Assembly (NCBI GenBank): GCA_025358055.1
Contig: JANYKV010000153.1
Location: 1-52,431 of the forward strand
DNA from: Gemmatimonadota bacterium
Lineage (GTDB): Bacteria; Gemmatimonadota; Gemmatimonadetes; Gemmatimonadales; GWC2-71-9
DNA length: 52,431 nt
Direction: 5' to 3'
In this document: one piece after another, positions 18,123-28,273 of the stretch
How positions within the stretch are numbered: the stretch's first letter is position 1
Layout of the letters: every line of letters starts with the position of its first letter
Notes under the pieces: generated by a model
Told to the model about the DNA's origin: nothing
The model's database searches: none
Seen by the model: the letters and a program-made list of their open reading frames with translations, nothing else
Position numbers and translations under genes: made by a program

Positions 18123-20219
18123 CTACGCCTTCACTTTCGCGATGATTTGTTCTTCCACCGACTTGGGCACCTGCTCGTAATGATCGAATTGCATCGTGTA
18201 CACGCCCCGTCCCTGCGTCATGCTGCGGAGGGTCGTGGAGTAACCGAACATTTCCGCCAGCGGCACATCCGCGGCCACGACCTGTGCGTCGCCGCGCTGA
18301 GTCATCCCCGCGATCTTCCCGCGCCGGCTGGACAGGTCGCCGATCACGTCGCCGAGAAACTCGGACGCGGCCACGACCTCGATTTCCATGATCGGTTCGA
18401 GGATGATGGGACGGGCAGCCTTCGCGGCCTCTTTGAACGCCATCGACCCCGCGATCTTAAACGCCATTTCGGAGCTGTCGACGTCGTGATAGCTGCCGTA
18501 CACCAACTGCACCTTCAGGTCCACCATCGGGTATCCCGCGAGCACGCCGTTCTCCAGCGCTTCTTTGATGCCCGCCTCCACCGGCTTGATGAACTCGCGG
18601 GGGATCACGCCGCCCACGATCTTATCTTCGAAGTGGAATCCGGTGCCCACTTCCGCCGGCTCGAGGTTGATCACCACGTGGCCGTATTGGCCCTTACCAC
18701 CCGACTGCCGAATGAACTTGCCTTCGATGTCGGTGACCTTCCGGGTGACCGTCTCGCGATAGGCCACCTGCGGACGGCCCACGTTGGCTTCGACCTTGAA
18801 CTCCCGCTTCATCCGCTCAACCAGGATCTCAAGATGGAGTTCACCCATCCCGGCGATGATCGTCTGACCGGTTTCCTGGTCGCTGCGGACCCGGAACGTC
18901 GGATCTTCCTCGGCGAGCTTCTGCAGGGCGATCCCCAGCTTGTCCTGGTCGGCCTTCGTCTTGGGCTCGATGGCGACGTCGATGACCGGGTTCGGGAACT
19001 TCATCGCTTCGAGGATGATCGGATGATCGTCGTCGGACAGGGTGTCGCCGGTCCGTGTGTCTTTGAGGCCAATCGCCGCGGCGATATCCCCGGCGAGGAC
19101 TTCCTCGATTTCTTCGCGCTTGTTGGCGTGCATTTGGAGCAGACGTCCGATCCGCTCCCGCTTGTCTTTCGTACTGTTGTAGACGTAGCTGCCCGATTTG
19201 AGCGATCCGGAGTACACCCGGAAATAGGTCAACCGCCCAACGTACGGGTCCGTCATGATCTTGAAGGCCAAGGCGGAGAATACCTCGTCGTCCGAGGCTC
19301 TCCGCTGTTCCTTGGTGTCGTCGTGGAGCGGGATATGCCCGATCACCGGAGGAATGTCGATGGGACTCGGGAGATAATCGATGACGGCATCTAGGAGCGC
19401 CTGCACACCCTTGTTCTTGAAGGAAGCGCCACAGAGCACCGGGACGATGTGTCCGCCCGTGGTCGCCTTCCGGATCGCCCGCTGAATCTCCTCGAACGTG
19501 AGTTCGTGGCCGGCCAAATACTTTTCGATCAGCTCCTCGTCGTATTCCACCGAGGCTTCGATGACCTCATGACGTGCCTTTTCCATGGCGTCTTTGTATT
19601 TGTCGGCCACGGGCATTTCGGTGAACGTCTTACCGAGCGTGTCATCATCGAACACGATTTCGACCCGCCGGATCACGTCAATGTGTCCGGTGAACAGTTC
19701 GCCGGAACCGACCGGCAATTGGATCGGGAACGATTTCTTGGTGAGCCGCTCCCGAATCATCGTCAGACACTTGTCGAAATCGGCGCCAATGCGATCCATC
19801 TTGTTCGCGAAGATGATCCGCGGAACCCCGTAACGATCAGCCTGCCGCCAGACGGTTTCGGTCTGCGGCTCCACCCCGGCGACCGAGTCGAGCAGGGTGA
19901 CCGCGCCGTCCAGAACGCGGAGCGACCGTTCCACTTCCGCGGTGAAATCGACATGCCCCGGCGTGTCGATGATGTTGATCCGGTGCTCGATGTCATCCCG
20001 GACCCAGAAACAGGTCGTGGCGGCGGACGTGATGGTGATCCCGCGCTCTTGCTCCTGTTCCATCCAGTCCATGGTGGCGGCGCCCTCATGGACTTCACCG
20101 ATTTTGTAGTTCTTGCCCGTGTAGTAAAGGATACGCTCGGTCGTAGTCGTTTTCCCGGCATCAATGTGGGCCATGATGCCGATGTTACGATAGCGGTTGA
20201 GCGGTGTATGTCGCGCCAT
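18123..20219 (-). CDS. fusA: Elongation factor G
   Basis: The translocation GTPase, 698 residues from the ATG at 20219 ([20 protein letters not shown]). G1 is [20 protein letters not shown]3 is DTPGHVDF and G4 is [10 protein letters not shown]. Domain IV has [18 protein letters not shown] and domain V ends [18 protein letters not shown]. The frame stays open upstream through the spacer, but the extra 51 codons have no similarity. It is followed by tuf, the standard str-operon order. Confidence 0.96.
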   Translation of the reverse strand: MARHTPLNRYRNIGIMAHIDAGKTTTTERILYYTGKNYKIGEVHEGAATMDWMEQEQERGITITSAATTCFWVRDDIEHRINIIDTPGHVDFTAEVERSLRVLDGAVTLLDSVAGVEPQTETVWRQADRYGVPRIIFANKMDRIGADFDKCLTMIRERLTKKSFPIQLPVGSGELFTGHIDVIRRVEIVFDDDTLGKTFTEMPVADKYKDAMEKARHEVIEASVEYDEELIEKYLAGHELTFEEIQRAIRKATTGGHIVPVLCGASFKNKGVQALLDAVIDYLPSPIDIPPVIGHIPLHDDTKEQRRASDDEVFSALAFKIMTDPYVGRLTYFRVYSGSLKSGSYVYNSTKDKRERIGRLLQMHANKREEIEEVLAGDIAAAIGLKDTRTGDTLSDDDHPIILEAMKFPNPVIDVAIEPKTKADQDKLGIALQKLAEEDPTFRVRSDQETGQTIIAGMGELHLEILVERMKREFKVEANVGRPQVAYRETVTRKVTDIEGKFIRQSGGKGQYGHVVINLEPAEVGTGFHFEDKIVGGVIPREFIKPVEAGIKEALENGVLAGYPMVDLKVQLVYGSYHDVDSSEMAFKIAGSMAFKEAAKAARPIILEPIMEIEVVAASEFLGDVIGDLSSRRGKIAGMTQRGDAQVVAADVPLAEMFGYSTTLRSMTQGRGVYTMQFDHYEQVPKSVEEQIIAKVKA

Positions 20220-20389
20220 ATCCTGTGTCAGACTCCATGCCAACGAAAAAGCGGGGCGACCGACCCGGCTGGTCGAATAGGCGTCTCCGCCTATTCCTCC
20301 GGTGGTATCGCTCCGCGCGCGTCCTGGAGAGGCCTGGGCAACCGGCCTCACCCGCCGGACGAGGATCCCCAAAGGGAATCCACGCGTTG

Positions 20390-20416
20390 TTATTAGAGGA
20401 CCAGAGGTGGCGTCAA
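20390..20416 (-). promoter_or_regulatory. Possible internal promoter upstream of fusA
   Basis: Minus-strand TTGACG (20411-20416) and TAATAA (20390-20395) lie 15 bases apart in the 267-base rpsG-fusA spacer. The hexamers are good but the spacing is short. The same spacer has a GC-rich inverted repeat (GCGGCC...GGCCGC, about 20468-20485) without a T tract, just after the rpsG stop. Confidence 0.3.
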
Positions 20417-20486
20417 AACCTCGTCACGTGATCCGATGTCAGGGCTCGATGTATTGTGCCCGTGGGGCGGCCGATCCCGGCCGCAC

Positions 20487-20957
20487 CTACCAGCGATAGT
20501 GAGCAAACGCGCGGTTGGCCTCAGCCATCCGGTGCGTGTCGTCCTTTTTCTTGATCGTATTGCCTTCGCCCTTGGAAGCGAGGATGAACTCCGCTGCCAG
20601 TCGCTCAGACATGGTCTTCTCGCTGCGAGTCCGGGCAAATTGGATCAGCCACCGCATTGCCAACGCGGTCCGCCGCTCCGGTCGAACCTCCACTGGGACC
20701 TGGAGCGAGGCACCACCGACCCGACGACTCTTCACTTCAAGGGCGGGTTTGGCATTCGCCACCGCTTGCTTGAACACCGTGACCCCAGGCTGATTGGTCC
20801 GCTCTTCAATCATGTCCATCGCGTCGTAAAACACTTTTTCCGCCAGGCTCTTCTTGCCCCGAGTCATCAAATTATTGACGAACTTCGAGACGGTCTGGCT
20901 ATCGTAACGCGGGTCGGCCGGGACCGGCCGCTTGACCGACTTGTTCCGGCGGCTCAT
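20487..20957 (-). CDS. rpsG: 30S ribosomal protein S7
   Basis: Organises the 30S head and autoregulates the str operon in Escherichia coli. It is 156 residues: [37 protein letters not shown] and [19 protein letters not shown]. The start overlaps the rpsL stop by four bases (ATGA). Confidence 0.97.
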   Translation of the reverse strand: MSRRNKSVKRPVPADPRYDSQTVSKFVNNLMTRGKKSLAEKVFYDAMDMIEERTNQPGVTVFKQAVANAKPALEVKSRRVGGASLQVPVEVRPERRTALAMRWLIQFARTRSEKTMSERLAAEFILASKGEGNTIKKKDDTHRMAEANRAFAHYRW

Positions 20958-21352
20958 TTAGCCCCGCCCTTCGCGGCCCCTTCCTTCGGGGCCTTGGCGC
21001 CATACTTCGAACGGCTCTGTTTCCGTCCGGTGACACCGGCGGCATCGAGAGTTCCGCGCACAATATGGTATCGGACGCCGGGCAGATCCTTCACTCGACC
21101 TCCGCGAATCAGCACGATCGAGTGTTCCTGGAGGTTGTGGCCTTCCCCCGGAATGTATGCGATCACCTCGAAGCCGTTCGTCAGACGAACCTTCGCCACC
21201 TTCCGCAACGCCGAGTTCGGCTTCTTGGGTGTGGTGGTATAGACCCGGGTGCAGACGCCGCGTCGAAAGGGATTCGACTTAAGCGCCGGGGACTTATCTT
21301 TCGCAATGACGGACTTCCGGCCGTGCCGGATGAGTTGATTGATCGTCGGCAT
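20954..21352 (-). CDS. rpsL: 30S ribosomal protein S12
   Basis: The decoding-centre protein and streptomycin-resistance locus, 132 residues from the ATG at 21352 ([15 protein letters not shown]). The segment [20 protein letters not shown] keeps the Lys of the wild-type streptomycin-sensitive form, and [20 protein letters not shown] is standard. A longer frame upstream would run through the mapped leader and promoter. It is the first gene of the str-S10-spc run. Confidence 0.97.
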   Translation of the reverse strand: MPTINQLIRHGRKSVIAKDKSPALKSNPFRRGVCTRVYTTTPKKPNSALRKVAKVRLTNGFEVIAYIPGEGHNLQEHSIVLIRGGRVKDLPGVRYHIVRGTLDAAGVTGRKQSRSKYGAKAPKEGAAKGGAK

Positions 21353-21394
21353 ACACCCCAAATACTGCTTTAGTCTTTTGGTCTTCCGGGCCCC

Positions 21395-21410
21395 AGGTCG
21401 CTTTTTGCGA
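21395..21410 (-). promoter_or_regulatory. 5'-terminal hairpin of the rpsL leader
   Basis: Minus-strand GTCGC-AAAAA-GCGAC lies within the first few nucleotides of the predicted rpsL transcript, about 45 bases before the ATG. It could protect the 5' end or take part in ribosomal-protein feedback; neither is shown. Confidence 0.4.
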
Positions 21411-21419
21411 CAGACTCTA

Positions 21420-21448
21420 AGTATAGCTGCCGCTTTAACTAGGGTCAA
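21420..21448 (-). promoter_or_regulatory. Strong sigma-70-type promoter of the str-S10-spc run
   Basis: Minus-strand TTGACC (21443-21448) and TATACT (21420-21425) are exactly 17 bases apart. The predicted start of transcription is near 21413, about 60 bases before the rpsL ATG. This is one of the two best promoters in the window. Confidence 0.8.
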
Positions 21449-21526
21449 GTCGCCCCGTGGCTTTCCCAACCCTACCCCTACCCTCTAAACTTCTCCCTAA
21501 CCCACCTGAGACTTCGGAGCTTCCGT

Positions 21527-23638
21527 ATGTCGAGCCCCCGCCAAGCCGGAACCCTACTGCTCCTCCTCGGCGGGACCCTGGCATGTGGAAAAGACCCAAC
21601 CAAACCGCGGGTCCCCACCACCGTGCAGGCCGTGGCTGGCGACGGACAAACCGGTCCCGCCGGACAGGCTCTGCCGCAGGCCATCCAGTTCAAAGTGAGC
21701 GACGCTCAGGGGCCCATTCCGAAAGTTCCGGTAGCCTTCATCGTCACGGGCGGTGGTGGTTCCGTCTCCCGTGCCCTGGATTCCACGAATGCGAGCGGGA
21801 TCGTCTCGGTGAATTGGATCATCGGGGTCGCTACCGGAGCCAACATCCTGTCCGCCGCCGTCACTGGGCTGACTCCGGGAACGGCTACTGCGACCGGCGT
21901 TGCAGGGCCTGCAGCCGCCATCATCCCCACCGCCGGAAACGCTCAATTCGCCATTGTGGGTCACTCAGTCCCCATCGCGCCGACTGCGCGCGTGACGGAC
22001 GCCTTTGGCAACCCGGTATCGGGGGTCACGGTCACCTTCGCCGTACAGGGCGGCGGCGGATCGGTGACTGGAGCTACTCCAATATCGGGTGCCGACGGAC
22101 GGGCGACCCTCGGATCGTGGACGTTAGGCACCGGGGCCGGCCAAAACACACTTCTCACCAGTGTTCCCGGGGGAGTCAACGCGACGTTCACGGCGGTAGG
22201 GACTCCCGCCACGCTGACCGTGATCACCGGCAATAGCCAAACCGTCAACGCTGGAACCGCCGTGCCCATCCTTCCGGCCGTTCAGGCCGTGGACGGCACC
22301 GGTCAACCGCTGGCAGGGGTCTCCGTGACCTTCGTGGTGGCGACTGGGAATGGCTTGGTATCGGGTGCCGCCCAAACCACGGCTGCGAACGGGATTGCGA
22401 CGGTCGGGAGCTGGATCGTAGGCCTCGCCCCGGGGGTCAATCAGCTCAGGATCCAGACGCCGGGGCTCCCCGCGGTGACAGTATCCGCGACGGGAGTGGC
22501 GGCTACACCGGCGAATCTGACGGCGATCAGCCCCACCTCGCAGACCGCGTTCCTCGGCAACTTTGTCACCTTACTGCCCCGGGTCCGGGTGACTGATGCT
22601 CCTGGAAACCCGGTGGCCGGCCAAGCGGTGACGTTCGCGATTCAGAGCGGTGGTGGAAGAATCGTGGCCGGGCACGCAATGTCCGATTTCAACGGGGAAA
22701 CTTCGCTCCCCTCCTGGCGTGTGGGCCCGACCGATCCGCTCAACACGGTAGATGCCTCGGTTCAAGGCCTGCCACCGGTGACCTTTACCGTGAATGCAGG
22801 GACCGCTCCCCAACCCGTATTCCAAATCGAGGTGCGGTACAATGGCACTCCCCCGACCACGGCCCAAAAGGCCGCGTTCGACAGCGCGACAGCGAAATGG
22901 GGGCGAATCATCATCGCCCATCTTCCGAGTGTCGCCATCAACGAGCCGGCCTCGTCGGGTGGTTGCTACCCGGCTCTGAACGAAACGATTCAAGATCTGG
23001 TGATATTCGCGAACCTGGTGAAGATCGACGGTGCCGGCGGTGTGCTGGGCCGGGCGGGGCCATGTTTACTACGGGATCAGGGCTTCCTCACGATCGTGGG
23101 GCAGATGGAATTCGACACCGACGACCTCGCGACCCTTGAGCAAAGCGGCCAGCTCTCTGATGTAATCACCCATGAGATGGGCCATGTGCTGGGGTTTGGC
23201 ACCATCTGGGACCAGGATCTGCTCAACCTATTGACCGGGCGCGGCTCCAGCGATCCCTTTTTTACAGGACCTTCCGCCCAGTCCGCCTTCACAGGCCTGA
23301 ACGCACCCAACCTGTTTTATCATAGCATTCCGGTGCCGGTCGAGAATTCCGGCGGCGCGGGAACGCGGGACGCACACTGGCGGGAATCCATCCTTGGCTC
23401 GGAACTGATGACCGGTTTCCTAAATCGGGGAACGAATCCGCTGAGTCCAATTTCCGCGGCCCAGTTCCGCGATATGGGCTATGTGGTCAACGATGCGGCG
23501 GCCGATGCCTATTCCTTCTCCGCGGCCATCCGGGCGGCCACGGAAATTCCTCTCCGACTGAATGAGGCCCCGATGGCTGGACCCATGCTCGTTTTGAATC
23601 GCACCGGGCGGATCATTCGGGCGATTCCGCGTAAGTAG
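21527..23638 (+). CDS. Ig-repeat lipoprotein with a leishmanolysin-like metalloprotease domain
   Basis: A secreted protein of 703 residues. The N-terminal signal ends in a lipobox-like GGTLAC, so it is probably a lipoprotein. About four Ig-like repeats of roughly 98 residues follow (residues 30-425), each with a VTFAVQGGGGSV-type strand and a GANGxAxVGSW-type turn. The C-terminal domain has HEMGH at 549-553 in VITHEMGHVLGFGTIW, then a candidate third ligand His617 in AHWRES and a Met-turn-like ELMTG at 626-630, as in M8 peptidases. The ATG follows GGAG. It lies opposite to all neighbours, between rpoC and rpsL, and ends in a shared terminator. The substrate is unknown. Confidence 0.85.
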   Translation: MSSPRQAGTLLLLLGGTLACGKDPTKPRVPTTVQAVAGDGQTGPAGQALPQAIQFKVSDAQGPIPKVPVAFIVTGGGGSVSRALDSTNASGIVSVNWIIGVATGANILSAAVTGLTPGTATATGVAGPAAAIIPTAGNAQFAIVGHSVPIAPTARVTDAFGNPVSGVTVTFAVQGGGGSVTGATPISGADGRATLGSWTLGTGAGQNTLLTSVPGGVNATFTAVGTPATLTVITGNSQTVNAGTAVPILPAVQAVDGTGQPLAGVSVTFVVATGNGLVSGAAQTTAANGIATVGSWIVGLAPGVNQLRIQTPGLPAVTVSATGVAATPANLTAISPTSQTAFLGNFVTLLPRVRVTDAPGNPVAGQAVTFAIQSGGGRIVAGHAMSDFNGETSLPSWRVGPTDPLNTVDASVQGLPPVTFTVNAGTAPQPVFQIEVRYNGTPPTTAQKAAFDSATAKWGRIIIAHLPSVAINEPASSGGCYPALNETIQDLVIFANLVKIDGAGGVLGRAGPCLLRDQGFLTIVGQMEFDTDDLATLEQSGQLSDVITHEMGHVLGFGTIWDQDLLNLLTGRGSSDPFFTGPSAQSAFTGLNAPNLFYHSIPVPVENSGGAGTRDAHWRESILGSELMTGFLNRGTNPLSPISAAQFRDMGYVVNDAAADAYSFSAAIRAATEIPLRLNEAPMAGPMLVLNRTGRIIRAIPRK

Positions 23639-23673
23639 AGCGGGGCGTCCGGACGCGCAGGCGACAACACAAA

Positions 23674-23706
23674 GGCGCCCGGGAGACCTCCCGGGCGCCT
23701 TGTTTT
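23674..23706. terminator. Bidirectional intrinsic terminator between the metalloprotease and rpoC
   Basis: GGCGCCCGGGAG pairs with CTCCCGGGCGCC (23674-23699) and is followed by TTGTTTT on the plus strand; on the minus strand the stem is followed by TTTGTGTTG. It lies between convergent genes and probably serves both. Confidence 0.85.
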
Positions 23707-23719
23707 CGGACGAGTACAA

Positions 23720-26700
23720 CTACAGTGCTTCCACTTCCTCTGCCACCGCCGCTCCCACCGGCGCCACGACTTCGGCCGGCGGCGGCGGTTCGAAGCCTGC
23801 GGGCGGCTCGATCTCCAGGTCAACGTACCGGTAATGACCGGTGCCGGCCGGAATGAGATGCCCGATGATGATGTTCTCTTTGAGACCGCGCAAATCGTCT
23901 TTGGCCCCGCGGATCGCCGCATCGGTGAGCACCCGAGTTGTTTCTTGGAACGACGCCGCCGAGATGAAGGATTGGGTCGTGAGGCTCGCCTTCGTGATGC
24001 CGAGCAGCACGGGCTCCGACGTGGCGGGCTTGGACTTCTTCCTCAAGACCCGCTCGTTCTCCTCGCGGAACGTGAGCTTGTCCACGGCTTCGGCCTCGAG
24101 GAAACCAGTGTCCCCAGGCTCGGTGACCCGTACCTTCTGAAGCATCTGCCGGACGATGACTCCGATGTGTTTGTCGCTGATGCGGACACCTTGGAGCCGG
24201 TAGACCTCCTGCACCTCGTTCAACAGATACTCTTGCACCGCGCGAGGTCCCTTGATGAGCAGGATCTCGTGCGGATTCACCGGGCCTTCGGTGAGCCGGT
24301 CGCCGGCGCGGACCCGATCGCCTTCGTGCACCCGAAGGTGCTTGCCGGCGGGGACCTCGTAGACGTTGGCCTCCTGGCCTTCCGGAATCGTACCGTCGGG
24401 CCCGGTCGGATAGACGAAGATTTCGCGCTTCCCGCGCTTGATCTCGCCGAACTTGACGATGCCGTCGACCTCGGCCATGGTCGCCGGGTCTTTCGGCCGC
24501 CGCGCTTCGAAGAGTTCCGCCACCCGGGGCAGACCACCCGTTATGTCCCGCGTCTTGTAAGCCTGACGCGGGATTTTGGTGACGGTCACACCCTTCATCA
24601 CTTTGACCGGGGCCGACAGAAATACCGTCCGATCCTTGCTTTCCTTCTTGGTCTTGCTCGGCCACGCTTCGTTGATCGGCCGCTCATCGACCTGGAACTT
24701 CGAGGCCCACGGATTGGCGGTATCCGGAACATCCATTGCGCGACTCACCTGGTCGGTCGGCGAGCCCAGGATGATGCGAGACCCCTCCGCCAGCGTGTAC
24801 TCCTGCGGATCCTTGCGATTGCTGCTGTAGACCAGCACCGATGGATGCAGCTCACGATCCGGATCGGCCGTAACCACGAGCGAGCGCAAACCGGTGCCCT
24901 CGTCGAGTTCCTCACGGAGGGTGACGCTGGGAACCAGGTCCTTCCAGCGCAGCTCGCCGTCGATCTTGATGATGCTGGGATCGTTGTACGGGTCCCACGT
25001 ATACAGGATGGTGGCCCGCTTTTCGTTGTCTCCCTTACTGACGATCTCACCCTCTTTGACATGGAGGATGGCGCCTTCGGGAACGGGATATCGGTTGAGC
25101 ACCCGCTTGTGATCCTTCGGATCGACGACGAGGATGCCTTCCTTGGTCTCATCCGTCGCGGACTCATCCTCGCGAGTCAGGACGATGCGAATGTTAGCCT
25201 TCGAGCCGTCTTCGAACTCGATCGGTAGATCGGTCCACTCGAGACCATTGGTGTATTTCACTACGCCGTCCGACCGGACCCGTCGTTCCGCTTCTTCCGC
25301 GATCCGGGACGACGTACCACCGATATGGAAGGTCCGGAGCGTCAGCTGCGTCCCCGGCTCGCCGATGGACTGCGCGGCCAGAATGCCAACGGCCTCACCC
25401 ATGTCCACCATGTCCATGGTCGCGAGATTCCGGCCGTAGCACATACGGCAAATGCCGCGCTTCGCTTCGCACGTCAGCACCGATCGGATCTTGAGTTTGT
25501 CGATTCCGGCGTCCTCGATCGCGTCGGAGGTCTCTTCATCGATGAGCTGACCCGATTGGACGAGAAGCCTCGGATCGCCGTGCTCGTCCAATTGGTGCGG
25601 ATCGAACACGTCTTCGCCAGCGACATTGCCCAAGATGCGCTCCTTGAGCGACTCGATCACGTCCTCGCCTTCCTTGAGCGCGCTGATTTCCAGCCCGAGG
25701 ATTGTCCCGCAATCTTCTTCGGTGACCGTGACATCCTGCGCCACGTCCACCAAACGGCGCGTCAGGTACCCGGCGTCCGCCGTCTTGAGCGCGGTGTCGG
25801 CCAGGCCCTTACGGGCGCCGTGGGTCGAGATGAAGTACTCAAGCACGGTGAGGCCTTCCCGGAAATTTGACCGAATCGGACTTTCGATGATTTCTCCGAT
25901 GCCACCCGTCAGCTTCTTTTGCGGCTTGGCCATGAGACCACGCATCCCGGCGAGCTGCCGGATCTGATCGCGGCTACCGCGGGACCCAGAATCGAACATC
26001 ATGAACACGGGGTTGAACCCACCGCGCGACACCCGCATTGAGTTGATCATCGCTTCCGCGACGTCGTTGTTGGCGTGGGTCCACGCGTCGATGACCTTGT
26101 TGTACCGTTCGCCGAAGGTAATCTGGCCCGTGTTGTAGGCCCGCTGGAACCGCTCGACCCGCTTGGCGGCCTCCTCAATGAGTTGCGGCTTTTCGGCCGG
26201 AATCTCGAGGTCTTCCACCCCGATGGAGATCCCACCCAGCGTCGCGAACTCGAAGCCGAACTTCTTGAGCCGATCGAGGAAGTCGACCGTCTCCTTGAGC
26301 CCCGCCCGGCGATAGCTCTGCAACACGAGCTCAGAAAGCATCTTCTTCTTCATCAAATCGTCGCGGTAGCCCAACTCGGCGACCACCCGGCGCGGCAGGA
26401 TGTTGTTGAACAGCACCCGGCCCACCGTCGTTCGAATCCAGCGCGGCAAGGGCTCCAACGCTTCCGGCGGCGGCACGAACCAGAACTGAATTGCCGTGTG
26501 GTAGGTCACATGTCCGCCGAGCAACGCCATGTCCAGCTCGGCAATGCTGCCGTAATGTTTGACGCCCTTCCAGAGCCGTGCTCGGGTCTCCTCGAGCTTC
26601 CCGGCGCCTTTGCGCAACTCCTCCTCGTACCCGGCCGGAAGCTTGGTGAGGAAGTAGGAGCCCAGCACCATATCCTGGGACGGCTCTGCCACCGGCCGCC

Positions 26701-28264
26701 CGTCGGAGGGTTTGAGAATGTTGTTCGAGGAAACCATCAACAACCGGGCCTCGAGCTGTGCCTCGAACGACAACGGGACATGCACCGCCATCTGGTCGCC
26801 ATCGAAGTCCGCGTTGAAGGCCGCGCAGACCAACGGATGGATCCGGATGGCTTTGCCCTCCACCAACTTGGGCTCGAAGGCCTGAATGCCCAGGCGATGG
26901 AGCGTCGGGGCACGATTGAGCAACACCGGATGATCCTGAATGATCTCTTCCAGGATTTCATAGACCTCCGGTCCTTCGCGCTCGACGATCTTCTTGGCGC
27001 GCTTGACCGTTTCCGCGATGCCCTTCTCGACCAACTTGTGGATGATGAACGGCTTGAACAGCTCGACTGCCATCGCCTTGGGCAACCCGCATTGATGGAG
27101 ACGTAGCTCGGGGCCGACTACGATGACCGAACGGCCCGAATAGTCGACGCGCTTTCCCAACAGATTCTGTCGGAAGCGTCCTTGCTTGCCTTTGAGCATG
27201 TCGGACAGGGACTTGAGGGGGCGCTTGCCCCGGCCCCGGATCGCCTTGGAACGGCGGCCGTTGTCGAAGAGCGCGTCCACGGCCTCCTGAAGCATGCGCT
27301 TTTCATTCCGGAGAATGACTTCGGGCGCCTTATGCTGAATCAGTTTCATCAACCGGTTGTTCCGGTTGATCACCCGGCGATAGAGGTCGTTCAGGTCGCT
27401 GGTTGCGAACCGCCCGCCGTCCAACGGCACCAGGGGGCGCAGATCCGGTGGCAGCACCGGAATCACATCCATGATCATCCAGGCTGGGTTGTTCGGCAGT
27501 TCGCCGTTGTCGCCGGACGACAAGAAAGCATCGACTATCTTGAGTCGCTTGAGCATCTGCTTCTTCCGATGCTGGCTCGTCTCAGTGGCGATCCCCGCAC
27601 GAAGCTCGTCCGCTAACTTCTTCACATCGATCCGGCCCAGGAGCTCCCGAACGGCCGGCGCGCCGATGTCCGCCCGGAACCCCACGTCACCCGCATCCTT
27701 GGCCTTCTGGCGGAGGGCTAGATACTCCTCTTCGTCGAGGAGCTGGTTCGGATCGACATCCTGCTTGCCCGGCTCGATGACGATGTAGCTCGAGTAGTAC
27801 AACACCCGCTCCAACTCTCGAAGCGTGATGCTGAGCAGATTCCCCATCGGCGACGGAAGGGTTTTGAAGAACCAGATGTGCGCCACGGGCACACTGAGCT
27901 CGATGTGGCCCATCCGTTCGCGCCGCACCTTGCTCAAGGTCACCTCGACGCCGCAGCGATCGCAGATGACGCCGCGGTAGCGGATCCGCTTGTATTTGCC
28001 GCAATGGCATTCCCAGTCCTTCACTGGACCGAAAATGCGCTCACAGAACAAGCCGTCCTTCTCGGGCTTGAACGAGCGGTAGTTGATGGTCTCGGGCTTG
28101 GTGACTTCGCCCCAAGACCACCAGTTCCGCAGCCCCTGGAGTTCCATCCGTTCGCGTTCTTTGGGATCACGAGGTCCGCGGATCTCCTCGGGTGCGGCGA
28201 TCCGAATGCTGATGTAATCGAAACTCGAGCTCTTGGGCTCACGCCCACTACGAAAGTCGACCAT
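23720..28264 (-). CDS. rpoC: DNA-directed RNA polymerase subunit beta'
   Basis: The catalytic clamp subunit, 1514 residues. The zinc-binding N-terminal segment reads [20 protein letters not shown]. The Mg-binding active-site loop NADFDGD is at residues 484-490 with Asp486, 488 and 490. A second Cys cluster, [13 protein letters not shown], is present. The C-terminal end is acidic and Pro-rich. It starts nine bases after the rpoB stop and ends at a shared bidirectional terminator. Confidence 0.97.
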   Translation of the reverse strand: MVDFRSGREPKSSSFDYISIRIAAPEEIRGPRDPKERERMELQGLRNWWSWGEVTKPETINYRSFKPEKDGLFCERIFGPVKDWECHCGKYKRIRYRGVICDRCGVEVTLSKVRRERMGHIELSVPVAHIWFFKTLPSPMGNLLSITLRELERVLYYSSYIVIEPGKQDVDPNQLLDEEEYLALRQKAKDAGDVGFRADIGAPAVRELLGRIDVKKLADELRAGIATETSQHRKKQMLKRLKIVDAFLSSGDNGELPNNPAWMIMDVIPVLPPDLRPLVPLDGGRFATSDLNDLYRRVINRNNRLMKLIQHKAPEVILRNEKRMLQEAVDALFDNGRRSKAIRGRGKRPLKSLSDMLKGKQGRFRQNLLGKRVDYSGRSVIVVGPELRLHQCGLPKAMAVELFKPFIIHKLVEKGIAETVKRAKKIVEREGPEVYEILEEIIQDHPVLLNRAPTLHRLGIQAFEPKLVEGKAIRIHPLVCAAFNADFDGDQMAVHVPLSFEAQLEARLLMVSSNNILKPSDGRPVAEPSQDMVLGSYFLTKLPAGYEEELRKGAGKLEETRARLWKGVKHYGSIAELDMALLGGHVTYHTAIQFWFVPPPEALEPLPRWIRTTVGRVLFNNILPRRVVAELGYRDDLMKKKMLSELVLQSYRRAGLKETVDFLDRLKKFGFEFATLGGISIGVEDLEIPAEKPQLIEEAAKRVERFQRAYNTGQITFGERYNKVIDAWTHANNDVAEAMINSMRVSRGGFNPVFMMFDSGSRGSRDQIRQLAGMRGLMAKPQKKLTGGIGEIIESPIRSNFREGLTVLEYFISTHGARKGLADTALKTADAGYLTRRLVDVAQDVTVTEEDCGTILGLEISALKEGEDVIESLKERILGNVAGEDVFDPHQLDEHGDPRLLVQSGQLIDEETSDAIEDAGIDKLKIRSVLTCEAKRGICRMCYGRNLATMDMVDMGEAVGILAAQSIGEPGTQLTLRTFHIGGTSSRIAEEAERRVRSDGVVKYTNGLEWTDLPIEFEDGSKANIRIVLTREDESATDETKEGILVVDPKDHKRVLNRYPVPEGAILHVKEGEIVSKGDNEKRATILYTWDPYNDPSIIKIDGELRWKDLVPSVTLREELDEGTGLRSLVVTADPDRELHPSVLVYSSNRKDPQEYTLAEGSRIILGSPTDQVSRAMDVPDTANPWASKFQVDERPINEAWPSKTKKESKDRTVFLSAPVKVMKGVTVTKIPRQAYKTRDITGGLPRVAELFEARRPKDPATMAEVDGIVKFGEIKRGKREIFVYPTGPDGTIPEGQEANVYEVPAGKHLRVHEGDRVRAGDRLTEGPVNPHEILLIKGPRAVQEYLLNEVQEVYRLQGVRISDKHIGVIVRQMLQKVRVTEPGDTGFLEAEAVDKLTFREENERVLRKKSKPATSEPVLLGITKASLTTQSFISAASFQETTRVLTDAAIRGAKDDLRGLKENIIIGHLIPAGTGHYRYVDLEIEPPAGFEPPPPAEVVAPVGAAVAEEVEAL

Positions 28265-28273
28265 GAAGTTCTC

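Noticed and set aside
20220..20372. 51-codon N-terminal extension of EF-G
   Set aside because: The extra residues have no similarity and would cross the spacer; [15 protein letters not shown] is the normal start.
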